Positions 9,551 to 17,395 of a stretch of DNA of 52,827 nt are shown here, piece by piece. The notes below the pieces were generated by a model. It ran no database searches and was not told the DNA's origin. It saw only the letters and a program-made list of their open reading frames with translations. This DNA is from an uncultured Sphingomonas sp. (lineage in GTDB: Bacteria; Pseudomonadota; Alphaproteobacteria; Sphingomonadales; Sphingomonadaceae), in NCBI GenBank assembly GCA_913775315.1, contig CAJYIX010000012.1, forward strand, positions 1-52,827, read 5' to 3'. Every line of letters starts with the position of its first letter. The stretch's first letter is position 1. A program made the position numbers and the translations under genes.

Positions 9551-9960
9551 TGACTGCCAAGCTCACCAACGGCGTCCATCATGTCGGCCTGACTGTGCCC
9601 GACCTAGATCAGGCGCGCGGCTTCTTCTGCGGCACGCTAGGGTTCGAGGAAATAGGCGGCGTGCCCGATTATCCCTCGATCTTCGTCTCGGACGGCGCGA
9701 TCCTGTTGACCCTGTGGCGCGCCGCCGACCCGCCGACCGCCCGAGCCTTCGACCGGCGCGCCAATATCGGGCTCCACCACCTTTCGCTCTCGGTCGCCGA
9801 CGATGCGGCGCTCGCGGCGGCGTGGGATGCGGTGACAGCGCATCCCGGGGTGGTGGTCGATGCGCCGCCCGGCCCGATCGCGCCCGGATCGACGTCGCGC
9901 CATTTCCTCGTCTTCATCCCGGGCGGCATCCGCCTCGAGTTCGCCACTCCCTTCGCCTGA
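9550..9960 (+). CDS. VOC (glyoxalase/dioxygenase) superfamily protein
   Basis: A 136-aa protein of the vicinal-oxygen-chelate fold. It has two beta-alpha-beta-beta-beta repeats: HHVGLTVPDLDQARGFFCGTLGFEE at about 10-35 and [19 protein letters not shown] at about 75-95, ending GGIRLEFATPFA. The potential metal ligands are the histidines at the start of each repeat and the late Glu (LEF). Its start overlaps the preceding stop, so it is in the LysR-linked operon. Such proteins include lactoylglutathione lyases, extradiol dioxygenases and resistance proteins; nothing here decides between them. Confidence 0.85.
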   Translation: MTAKLTNGVHHVGLTVPDLDQARGFFCGTLGFEEIGGVPDYPSIFVSDGAILLTLWRAADPPTARAFDRRANIGLHHLSLSVADDAALAAAWDAVTAHPGVVVDAPPGPIAPGSTSRHFLVFIPGGIRLEFATPFA

Positions 9961-9973
9961 AAGGATCGACCCG

Positions 9974-10173
9974 ATGTCGCGACCGCCCCTGCCCCCCTTC
10001 ACCCATGAAACCGCGCTGCAAAAAGTGCGCGCCGCCTAGGATGGCTGGAACAGCCGCGATCCCGCGCGTGTCGCGCTTGCCTACACCCCGGACAGCCAGT
10101 GGCGGAACCGGTCCGCCTTTCTTCAGGGGCGGCCGGCCGACGCCCGGAGGATCATCCGGGGCTGGATGCGCTG
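9974..10173 (+). pseudogene. Remnant of a DUF1348 (NTF2-like) gene with an in-frame stop
   Basis: Starting at ATG 9974, 13 bp after the VOC gene, the frame reads MSRPPLPPFTHETALQKVRAA, then TAG at 10037, then [20 protein letters not shown] and [11 protein letters not shown]. This matches the start of the DUF1348/NTF2-like family, where I recall the stop position normally being an acidic residue (AEDGWN), so a GAG to TAG change is the simplest explanation. Resemblance ends after about residue 60, and the family's conserved C-terminal half is missing before the dehydrogenase gene begins. It is therefore both nonsense-mutated and 3'-truncated. The end coordinate is approximate. Confidence 0.75.
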
Positions 10174-10230
10174 GGGCTGTAGCCTCGGTTCGTGGCACTC
10201 ACGCCGATCCCGAAGCCAAGAGACCGCGCG

Positions 10231-11241
10231 TCAGATCGCGCCGATCGCCTTGATGACCGCGCTTTGCCCCGCGATCAGTTCGGGGAACCGCGCGGGCGCC
10301 TCGTCGAGGGCGAAGCTGTGCGAATGGAGCGCCGCGAGCGGGACCCTGCCCGCGCGGACGGCGGCGATGACGTGCTCGAAATCGGCGCGCGTCGCGTTCC
10401 GCGAGCCGAGCAGCGTCGTCTCCCGCTTGTGGAATTCGGGATCGTTGAAGGCGATGTCGGCCGCGACGATGCTGACGAGGACATAGGCACCGCCATGCGC
10501 GACATAGCCGAAACCCGCCGCCATCGCCTGTGGATTGCCGGTCGCGTCGAAGACTGCGTCGTAGAACTCGCCCTCGGTCGCGGCGGCCAGCCGATCGGCC
10601 AGCCCCGCATCGGCGACCTCGCCCCGGTCCAGCCCCGCTGCCGCAAGACCCAGCGCCAGCCGATCGGCGTCGCGATCGACCAGCGTCACCTGCGCCCCGG
10701 CAAGGCGGGCGAAGATGCCCGTCGCCAGCCCGATCGGTCCGGCCCCGACTACCAACACCCGCTCGCCCCCGGTCAGCGCGGCACGGCGCTTGGCGTGGGC
10801 GCCGATGGCGAGGAACTCGATCATTGCCGCCTGATCCAGCGTCAGTCCCTCGGTCGGCAGCACATAGGCTTCCGGCACCGACAGATATTCGGCCATGCCG
10901 CCGTCGACATGGACGCCCAATACCCGGATCCGCACGCAGCAATTGGGCTTGCCCTTGCGACAGGCGATGCAGGCCCCGCAGGCAAGATAGGGAATGACCG
11001 TTACCACCTGACCCGGTGCCAGCGGCGACCCGGCGTCCGCCGCCTCGACCTTGCCGGCCAGTTCGTGGCCCATGACGCGCGGATAGCTCAGATAGGGCTG
11101 GTTGCCGCCATAGATGTGATAATCGGTGCCGCAGATGCCCACGCGGCGGATGCGGATCAGCACTTCGCCCGGCTGCCGCTCGGGCCGCGGTCGCTCGGCA
11201 AGGCTGAGGACGCCGGGCCGGTCGCAGACGATCGTCTTCAT
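10231..11241 (-). CDS. Zinc-dependent alcohol/polyol dehydrogenase (MDR family)
   Basis: A 336-aa medium-chain dehydrogenase. The catalytic-zinc motif is [26 protein letters not shown] with GHE near residue 60. The structural-zinc cysteines follow in [15 protein letters not shown]. The Rossmann motif [12 protein letters not shown] is at about 165, with an acidic VDRD after the second strand, which suggests NAD. It overlaps the upstream transporter by ATGA. The pairing with a FucP-type symporter and a GntR/FCD regulator suggests oxidation of a sugar acid or deoxysugar-derived polyol (L-galactonate/L-gulonate-type or fucose-type chemistry). That assignment is inference; the family is certain. 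Confidence 0.9.
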   Translation of the reverse strand: MKTIVCDRPGVLSLAERPRPERQPGEVLIRIRRVGICGTDYHIYGGNQPYLSYPRVMGHELAGKVEAADAGSPLAPGQVVTVIPYLACGACIACRKGKPNCCVRIRVLGVHVDGGMAEYLSVPEAYVLPTEGLTLDQAAMIEFLAIGAHAKRRAALTGGERVLVVGAGPIGLATGIFARLAGAQVTLVDRDADRLALGLAAAGLDRGEVADAGLADRLAAATEGEFYDAVFDATGNPQAMAAGFGYVAHGGAYVLVSIVAADIAFNDPEFHKRETTLLGSRNATRADFEHVIAAVRAGRVPLAALHSHSFALDEAPARFPELIAGQSAVIKAIGAI

Positions 11242-12500
11242 GCCGTCACTCCCACCGGCCGGCGCGCGCGCAGCGCGAAGAACAGCACCGCGACGAAACA
11301 GCCCGCGGGCACCAGCATCGCCGCCGCGATGCCGAAGCGGTCGGACACGAAGCCCATGAGCCCGGTCAGCACCGCCCCGCCGATGATCGCCATGATGATG
11401 AGCGACGCACCCGTCCGGGCAAGCGGGCCCAGCCCCTCCATCCCGAGCGCGAAGATCGTCGGAAACTGGATCGACATGAAGAAGCTGGCCGCGACCAGCG
11501 CATAGATCCCGGCACTGCCCGGTGCGAACCAGGCGACCAGCGTGAGCGCGAAGCTGATCGCCGCGAACATCGCGAGCAACCGCGCCGGCGCGATCCGCGT
11601 CATCAGCGCCGAGCCCGCGAACCGGCCGACCCCGAACAGCAGCAAGCTGGCGAACAGGAAATCGGCGGCGCTCGCCTCGGTCGTCCCCGGCGTGCCCGCC
11701 TGGACATAGCGGATGGTGTAGCTCCAGAGCCCCACTTGCGCCCCCACATAGAAGAACTGCGCCGCCGCCGCGCCGAGCAGGCGTGGGCGACGCAGCACGT
11801 CGACGAAGCGGCCGCCGCTCCCCTCGAACTCGCGCGCCGAATGCTGCGGAAATCGGATCAGCAGCGCGGCGATCGCGAATCCCAGCACGACAAGACCGAT
11901 GACCAGATAAGGCCCCTGCACCGCCAGCACCGCTTCGCGATAGACCGCCGTCTGCTGCGCGGCGGGCATCGCGGCGATCGCGGCATCGTCGTGCGCGACC
12001 TTGCCGAGGATGAAGTACTTGCCGATCGCGACCCCGGCGAGCGTGCCGACCGGATTGGCCGCCTGTGCCCAGTTCAGCCGCCGCGCCGCACCCGCCGGGT
12101 CGCCGATCTCGGTCATCAGCGGATTGGCGGAGGTTTCGAGGAAGGCCAGGCCACAGGCGATGACGAACAGCGCGGCGAGGAAATAGTGATATTCGCCGAA
12201 CTGCGCCGCGGGATAGAAGAGTGTCGCGCCCGCGGCATAGAGCAACAGCCCGGCGACGATCGCGGGCTTGTACCCGCGCGCGCGCGTCAGCATCGCCGCC
12301 GGGACCGCGAACAGGAAATAGCCGAGATAGAAGACCTGCTGGACGAAGCTCGTCTCGAAATCGCTGAGGACGAACGCCTTCCTGAACTGCGCGATCAGGA
12401 TGTCGTTGAGGTTGTTGGCCATGCCCCACAGGAAGAACAGGCAGACCGTGAGGATCAGCGCGGGTCGCAGCGCCGCCGCGGGAGGCGTGCGCTCGGTCAT
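11238..12500 (-). CDS. FucP-type sugar:H+ symporter (MFS)
   Basis: A 420-aa major-facilitator permease with about 12 hydrophobic segments. Family features of the L-fucose/hexose symporters are visible: an N-terminal FFLWGMANNLNDILIAQFRKAF, then GYFLFAVPAAML, then FLETSANPLMTEIGDPAGAARRLNWAQAANPVG. The last of these is the hallmark segment of FucP/GluP/NagP proteins. It imports a sugar across the inner membrane for the dehydrogenase that follows at an ATGA overlap. Its own ATG has no clear ribosome site but sits on the stop of an 18-codon upstream ORF, so its translation may be coupled to that leader. Confidence 0.9.
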   Translation of the reverse strand: MTERTPPAAALRPALILTVCLFFLWGMANNLNDILIAQFRKAFVLSDFETSFVQQVFYLGYFLFAVPAAMLTRARGYKPAIVAGLLLYAAGATLFYPAAQFGEYHYFLAALFVIACGLAFLETSANPLMTEIGDPAGAARRLNWAQAANPVGTLAGVAIGKYFILGKVAHDDAAIAAMPAAQQTAVYREAVLAVQGPYLVIGLVVLGFAIAALLIRFPQHSAREFEGSGGRFVDVLRRPRLLGAAAAQFFYVGAQVGLWSYTIRYVQAGTPGTTEASAADFLFASLLLFGVGRFAGSALMTRIAPARLLAMFAAISFALTLVAWFAPGSAGIYALVAASFFMSIQFPTIFALGMEGLGPLARTGASLIIMAIIGGAVLTGLMGFVSDRFGIAAAMLVPAGCFVAVLFFALRARRPVGVTA

Positions 12501-12553
12501 GCGCCTGCTGCGCTCGTACGCGCGCCGCCGCGATCCAAAGGCTCGCCCGTCAT
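12497..12553 (-). CDS. 18-codon upstream ORF, possible leader peptide
   Basis: A short ORF (MTGEPLDRGGARTSAAGA) directly before the FucP-type gene. Its ATG has a strong purine-rich ribosome site (GGGGAGAGG, about 3 bp upstream), whereas the symporter ATG has none. Its TGA overlaps the symporter ATG as ATGA. It may exist only to load ribosomes for coupled translation of the transporter, or it may be a chance ORF; the peptide has no recognisable domain. Confidence 0.35.
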   Translation of the reverse strand: MTGEPLDRGGARTSAAGA

Positions 12554-12640
12554 TCGCCTCTCCCCGGCCCCATGCGCTTGCATGATCGCCCCTCCCGCCG
12601 GTACCGACCGGCCCGTCCGCGTCATTGGGTGCGGCAACTC

Positions 12641-12650
12641 ATCAGACAAG
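12641..12650. promoter_or_regulatory. Candidate GntR/FCD operator half-site between FucP operon and regulator
   Basis: On the minus strand this reads CTTGTCTGAT, a half-palindrome of the TTGTC-type seen in FadR-subfamily operators. Two looser copies follow (TCCGACAGG near 12668 and TCGGATAAG near 12701). The position between a divergent transporter operon and its regulator fits an operator, but the match is weak and unproven. Confidence 0.25.
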
Positions 12651-12730
12651 TCAATGCAGGGTGATCCGACAGGTTTCGATTGCCGATGCGAGGGTTTCGT
12701 CGGATAAGCCTGCGGTCTGACGGGGTGGAG

Positions 12731-13516
12731 ATGATGGCGCGACGGGATGAGCGGACTGGCGGCGCCCCCAGCACGCGCTTGTACCGACATGTCATCGACG
12801 TGCTGCGTGCCGAGATCGAAGGCGCCGTACTCCGACCCGGCGATCGACTGCCCTCCGAAAAGCGACTGGTCGAACGCTTCAACGTCAGCCGGCTGACGAT
12901 CCGCGAGGCGGTGATCGGGCTCGAGATCCTCGGGCTGGTCGAACCGCGGCATGGCTCGGGCGTTTTCGTGTGCAGCAACAGGGTCGGCCAGGCCGCGCAG
13001 ACCGGCGGCCTCGACATCGGCCCCGTCGAACTGATCGAGGCGCGCCGGATCGTCGAGGTCCAGACCGCAGCGCTCGCCGCGCTGGAGGCGACCGACGAAC
13101 AGATCGCCGCGATGCGCGATATCCTCGCCGACATGGACAAGGAGGAGCGCGCCGAGGGCAATGCCGAGTGGATCGCCGACCGCGATTTCCACCTCACCAT
13201 CGCGCGGGCGTCGCAGAATGCGGTGCTGGCGATGATGGTCGAGGCGATGTGGGACCTGCGCCGCCGATCGCGATTGTCGCACGAGATGCTGGAGCGGATC
13301 GCACGCGCCGGACAGACCCCGCGCATCGCCGACCATCACCGCATCCTGGAGGCGATCGAGAAGCGCGATCCGGCCGCGGCGCGGCGGGCGATGCGCGCGC
13401 ATCTCGACCGGGTGATGGCCGACCTGCTCGACTTTACCGAGCTCGAGGCGAAGGCACGCGTGTCGACCGAGATTGCCGATCGGCGCGAAACCGCAAGGCG
13501 CCGCGCCGCGATCTGA
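12731..13516 (+). CDS. GntR-family regulator, FCD (FadR) subfamily
   Basis: A regulator of about 261 aa. The winged helix-turn-helix lies near the N-terminus (STRLYRHVIDVLRAEIEGAVLRPGDRLPSEKRLVERFNVSRLTIREAVIGLEILGLVEPRHGSGVFV). The all-helical FCD ligand domain follows, with DRDFHLTIARASQNAVL, and HHRILEAIEKRDPAAARRAMRAHL near the end; Asp and His residues in these motifs usually bind a metal and a sugar acid. I chose ATG 12731 (or 12734) next to a GGTGGAG purine run. ATG 12680 is also in frame but has no ribosome site. It is divergent from the FucP/dehydrogenase operon, its probable target. Confidence 0.9.
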   Translation: MMARRDERTGGAPSTRLYRHVIDVLRAEIEGAVLRPGDRLPSEKRLVERFNVSRLTIREAVIGLEILGLVEPRHGSGVFVCSNRVGQAAQTGGLDIGPVELIEARRIVEVQTAALAALEATDEQIAAMRDILADMDKEERAEGNAEWIADRDFHLTIARASQNAVLAMMVEAMWDLRRRSRLSHEMLERIARAGQTPRIADHHRILEAIEKRDPAAARRAMRAHLDRVMADLLDFTELEAKARVSTEIADRRETARRRAAI

Positions 13517-13535
13517 CCGCCTTGCGTCAGATGGG

Positions 13536-14465
13536 TCAGCCGGCGACACGGACGCGTGGAAGCCGGTCGATCGGTTCGACGACGATGTCCCGAAACCAGG
13601 TTTCGGCCCCTTCCGACTGCAGCTGGATCCGCCCGTGCGTCAGCGGTACGCGGCGGCCGTCGGGTGCGATCGTCGCGAGGTCGCGGACTTCCGCCACCGG
13701 TACGCCGTTGACGACATGCACCGCGCGGTCGCCGACGACATAGAGGTCGAGCGTGTTCCACTGCCCCACCGGCCGCTCGGCATCGTTCGCCGCCTCGACG
13801 TTCCAGGTGGGCGTGCCGTTGACGATGTCGATCGTCCGCCCGCCCGCGCGGTAGCGCAGGTGCGGGGCGATGATCCCGGGGTCGAACGCGACCGTCGTAC
13901 GCCCGCGCAGCCTGCCACCGACCGCGACGATCATGCCGGTCGATCCGGTCATGATCTCGAACTCGGTCGAGGGTTGCCAGGTGCCGAACACTTCCCCCGG
14001 CTGCCCATGGCTGTGATAGAGCAGGCCGTTGTTGCGTGGCTGCTTTTTGCGCGGGGCGTACGTCCTGCCGCCCCATTTGAACTGGAGCCGCAGGTGATAG
14101 TCGGACAGGTCCGCGCGGTGGATCAGGCTGCCCCAGGTCTCGCCCTTCACCCAGATCGCGGGCCGGCCGTCAATCGAGCGGACGGCGAAGTCGCCGCCGG
14201 TGTCGCGCGACCGCCCGATTGGCCGTGCATCGGGGCCGGCATTATAGGTGATCGCCGGGTCGGCATAACCGAGCCACGCCTGCCAACCGTCGAGCGTGCG
14301 GCCGTCGAACAGCGCGATCGGCCTCCCGGTCGCCTTCGGGATATCGGTCAGCGTCAGGCGCTGCGGCGTCGTGGCCGGATCGCCGGCGATCGCGTGCGCC
14401 GCGTCGATCGATTGCTGCGCGGATGCGGGCGCTGCGAGCGCCAGCAGTGCGACGAGCGCCCTCAT
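13536..14465 (-). CDS. Secreted DUF1080 protein (3-keto-glycoside hydrolase/lyase fold), copy 1
   Basis: A 309-aa exported protein of the DUF1080 (3-keto-disaccharide hydrolase) family, a concanavalin-like sandwich that acts on sugars pre-oxidised at C3. The signal peptide is MRALVALLALAAPASA. The family entry motif ALFDGRTLDGWQAW is at about residue 50. Later conserved parts are NNGLLYHSHG, STEFEIMTG, WNTLDLYVVGDRAVHVVNG and GRIQLQSEGAETWFRDI. The start at 14465 overlaps the oxidoreductase stop by ATGA. It is the last gene of the GH31/GH35-like/oxidoreductase operon, so it probably cleaves or rearranges a 3-keto-glycoside made by its neighbour. Substrate not known. Confidence 0.85.
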   Translation of the reverse strand: MRALVALLALAAPASAQQSIDAAHAIAGDPATTPQRLTLTDIPKATGRPIALFDGRTLDGWQAWLGYADPAITYNAGPDARPIGRSRDTGGDFAVRSIDGRPAIWVKGETWGSLIHRADLSDYHLRLQFKWGGRTYAPRKKQPRNNGLLYHSHGQPGEVFGTWQPSTEFEIMTGSTGMIVAVGGRLRGRTTVAFDPGIIAPHLRYRAGGRTIDIVNGTPTWNVEAANDAERPVGQWNTLDLYVVGDRAVHVVNGVPVAEVRDLATIAPDGRRVPLTHGRIQLQSEGAETWFRDIVVEPIDRLPRVRVAG

Positions 14466-15778
14466 CGCGCGGCCAGTCGATAGGGCGCACGGTAGCGCGG
14501 GGCGATGAGCGCATTGGCCCCCGCGTCGTTTCCGAACCGGCCCGCCCGCGCATCCCATTCGACGCGGCGGCCGGTGCGATAGGCGACATTGCCCATCTGG
14601 CAGACGATCGCCGTCGCCGCCGCCTCACCGATCGGACAGGCGGGGGTGCGCGAGCGATCCTTGATGCAGGCGACGAAGTCGGCGGTATGTCCGACGAGAC
14701 CGTCGTCGCGGCCGGGGGTCACCGGCACCGCGGGGCTCAGCGGCTTGCCGTCGCTCGTCTCCGCGATCACCTGCCACCCGCCGCGGTCGACGACGACGGT
14801 GCCGCGCTCACCAATAAAGGCGACGCCGTGGTCGCGCCCGCCATAGGGGCCCTGCCCGATCCCCACCGCATGCTCCCATTCGAGCAGGTGGTCGCCGAAG
14901 TCGAAGATCGCGGTCTGCGTGTCGGGCGTCTCCATCGCGGAGTCAGGGTATCCGAACGGCCCGCCGATCGAGGTGACCGCGCGCGGCACGTCCGCCTTCA
15001 TCCCCATGCGGGCGATGTCGATCAGGTGGACGCCCCAGTCGGTCATCAGCCCGCCGGCATAGTCCCAGTACCAGCGCCAGCTGAAATGAAAGCGGTTGGG
15101 ATTGAAGACGCGCGCGGGCGCGGGGCCGAGCCAGCGATCGTAATTGACGCCCGCGGGTGCCGGCCCGTCGGGCTGCGGGGCGACGCGCTTCATCCAGCCC
15201 ATATAGGCCCATGCCTTGACCTTGCGCACGCGGCCGACCTTACCCGACTGCACGTGCGCGATCGCGTCGGCCCAGTGGCGGGCGCTGCGTTGCCATTGCC
15301 CCACCTGCACGACGCCGCCGTGCCGCGCCTGCGCCGCGACCATCGCGCGGCATTCGGCGATCGAGTTGCCGAGCGGCTTCTCGCAATAGGCGTGCTTGCC
15401 CGCCGACAGCGCGTCGATCAGTTGCAGCGCGTGCCAGTGATCGGGCGTCGCGATGATGACGGCATCGACGGAAGGATCGTCCAGCATTCGGCGGTAATCG
15501 TCATAGAGGCGCGGATTATGCCCCGCCGCGCGCAGCTCAGCCCCGCGGTCCGCCAGCACGCGCGCATCGACGTCGGCAAGCGCGACGGGGACGACGTCGC
15601 CCCCCTTCATCATCGCCTGAAGGTCGCTCCAGCCCATCCCCTTGCAGCCGATGACGCCGACCTGAAGCTTGTCGCTGGCCGCGACCCGGCGGCGTGCCTG
15701 GGCAAGGGCGGGACCCGCGATCAGCGAAGCGGCGAGGCCCCCGGCGATCAGCCCGCGGCGATCGATCCCTCCGGTCAT
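14462..15778 (-). CDS. Gfo/Idh/MocA-family oxidoreductase with Tat leader
   Basis: A 438-aa exported oxidoreductase. The N-terminus is Tat-like (DRRGLIAGGLAASLIAG). The NAD(P)-binding motif VGVIGCKGMG follows at about residue 40, then VDAVIIATPDHWHALQ and the family lysine motif YCEKPLG. A C-terminal substrate domain holds RWYWDYAGGLMTDWGVHLIDIA. Exported Gfo/Idh/MocA enzymes are known to interconvert sugar hydroxyl and 3-keto groups, sometimes with tightly held NAD. Here it lies between a GH35-like enzyme (15-bp gap) and DUF1080 (ATGA overlap), which fits a 3-keto-glycoside route. Regiospecificity is inferred from context only. Confidence 0.9.
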   Translation of the reverse strand: MTGGIDRRGLIAGGLAASLIAGPALAQARRRVAASDKLQVGVIGCKGMGWSDLQAMMKGGDVVPVALADVDARVLADRGAELRAAGHNPRLYDDYRRMLDDPSVDAVIIATPDHWHALQLIDALSAGKHAYCEKPLGNSIAECRAMVAAQARHGGVVQVGQWQRSARHWADAIAHVQSGKVGRVRKVKAWAYMGWMKRVAPQPDGPAPAGVNYDRWLGPAPARVFNPNRFHFSWRWYWDYAGGLMTDWGVHLIDIARMGMKADVPRAVTSIGGPFGYPDSAMETPDTQTAIFDFGDHLLEWEHAVGIGQGPYGGRDHGVAFIGERGTVVVDRGGWQVIAETSDGKPLSPAVPVTPGRDDGLVGHTADFVACIKDRSRTPACPIGEAAATAIVCQMGNVAYRTGRRVEWDARAGRFGNDAGANALIAPRYRAPYRLAAR

Positions 15779-15793
15779 TCCCCTCTCCCCCGG

Positions 15794-17395
15794 TCAGCGA
15801 TAGGTGCCCATCGTCACGCGCAGCATCACAGGTTCGCCCGTGAAATTAAAGCCATAGTCGGTCTGGTCGCCGTTCCACAGCCGCGTCGTCACCCATTTGC
15901 CGGCGACGAAGCCGCCTTGTTCGGCGCGGATAATTTCCCCCGCCTCCCCCTTCGCCGGCGCGGCGAGCGAGAGGCGAGCGCGGACGTTCGCGCCGGCGAT
16001 CAGAAAGGTGTCGGGGGCGATCTGCGCGGCGACCAGGCCGCCCACCGGCCGGTCGGCGTCGGGGTGCGCGGCGGTCGGCAGCCATTTGCTCCATTCGGCC
16101 TCGCCCATCTGCCACTGGCCGTATTCGGCGGCGATCTTCCAGCGGCCCATGACCACTGACTGCTCCGGCATGTCCTTGGCGGTGCCCCAGGTCGGATGAT
16201 CGCGCGCAATCCGCGCCCAGTCCGAGGCCATCGGCGCGAACAGCTTGTAGGGCGCGGCGAACGCCTCGATCACCCCGCCGTCGAAGCTCTTGGCGCCGAG
16301 CGGATAGTTGAAGAAGCCGGTCGCATCCATGCCGAACGGGGCGAAGCCGATCGCCCCCTTGCCCAGCGCCGGCCAGAAGAAGCGCGCATAGTCGGCGGCG
16401 TTGCCGATCTCGGGCACCATCAGCGCATTGTCGGGGCGCGCATATTTGTCGAGGAAGGCGGCGACGTCCGCTGCCTTGCGATTGTAGATGTCAGGCGCGA
16501 GCAGGTCGATGTGCGGGGCCGCCGCCTTCCAAACCGGGATCACGTTCCAGTTCGGGCCGCCCGACGGGCCGACCTCGCCCCCCTCGTCGGTGAACGCGCT
16601 GCCGAGGGCGGCGTTGACGTACATGGGAAGCGGCTTTGCCGCCTTGCCCGCCGCCGCGATCGCATCGACGTAGCGGGCAAGGTGCCAGGTCTGGAAGAAC
16701 TGCCCGGCGCGCTTGCCGAACACCGCCTCCCACGTCCCCGGCTGCACTTTCAGCGCACGGACGAGCTCGGCGGGGACCGGGCCGCGGAACAGCTTGTCGG
16801 CGGCGTAGTCGCGGGCGAGGCGGTAGCTGCCCGCCTCGTTCTCGACCTGCACCATGATGACGGTGTTCTGCGCATCGTTCTTCGCCAGATGCGTCATTAG
16901 CGCCACGAAGGCGCGGCGGTCGGCGGCGAGCGTCTCGGTCCCGTGCGGGCTCAGCGCATAGTGCGCGCTGCCGTCCGCCGTCCGCATCCGCGGGAACCGC
17001 TTGCCATCGCGCTTCACCCATTCGGGCGCGTAGCTCGCCCCGGTATTCTTCCACGTCCCGAACCACAGGAGGACGAGCCGTTTGTCGTGCGCCCGCGCCT
17101 CCGCGAGCAGCGTGTCGACGAAGGCGAAGTCGAACCGGCCTTCGACGGGCTCGACCTGCTCCCAGGCGATCGGCATTTCGAGCGTATTGGCGTGCATCGA
17201 TTCGACCACCGGCCACACCTTTGGCAGCGCGGCGGGATAGTTGGACGAGTTGTTCGCCTGTGCGCCGAGCATCAGGAACGGCTTGCCGTCGACGATCAGC
17301 GCGTGGCGGCCGTCCCTGCTTTCGAGGCGCGGCAGCGGGTTTTGCTGCGCAGCAATCGGCGACGCGATCAGCGCGAGCGCGAGCAGCGCCCTCAC
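15794..17395 (-). CDS. GH35-like beta-galactosidase-type glycosidase (DUF5597-type C-terminus)
   Basis: A 533-aa secreted TIM-barrel glycosidase with signal peptide MRALLALALIASPIAA. Clan GH-A features are PFLMLGAQANNSS, NTLEMPIAWEQVEPVEGRFDF, the acid/base Glu in VQVENEAGSY at about 195, and a likely nucleophile Glu in MVPEIGN at about 325. The C-terminal beta domain ends in a tail that resembles DUF5597 (YGFNFTGEPVMLRVTMG). It overlaps the GH31 stop by ATGA. Inferred role: removal of a beta-linked, probably galactosyl, unit in the periplasm. It is shorter than classical multi-domain GH35 enzymes. Confidence 0.82.
   Translation of the reverse strand: MRALLALALIASPIAAQQNPLPRLESRDGRHALIVDGKPFLMLGAQANNSSNYPAALPKVWPVVESMHANTLEMPIAWEQVEPVEGRFDFAFVDTLLAEARAHDKRLVLLWFGTWKNTGASYAPEWVKRDGKRFPRMRTADGSAHYALSPHGTETLAADRRAFVALMTHLAKNDAQNTVIMVQVENEAGSYRLARDYAADKLFRGPVPAELVRALKVQPGTWEAVFGKRAGQFFQTWHLARYVDAIAAAGKAAKPLPMYVNAALGSAFTDEGGEVGPSGGPNWNVIPVWKAAAPHIDLLAPDIYNRKAADVAAFLDKYARPDNALMVPEIGNAADYARFFWPALGKGAIGFAPFGMDATGFFNYPLGAKSFDGGVIEAFAAPYKLFAPMASDWARIARDHPTWGTAKDMPEQSVVMGRWKIAAEYGQWQMGEAEWSKWLPTAAHPDADRPVGGLVAAQIAPDTFLIAGANVRARLSLAAPAKGEAGEIIRAEQGGFVAGKWVTTRLWNGDQTDYGFNFTGEPVMLRVTMGTYR

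Noticed and set aside
14405-14420. Partial LacI-box look-alike GCAATCGATC inside the first DUF1080 gene
   Set aside because: Only half of the palindrome is kept and it lies in coding sequence with no promoter context.
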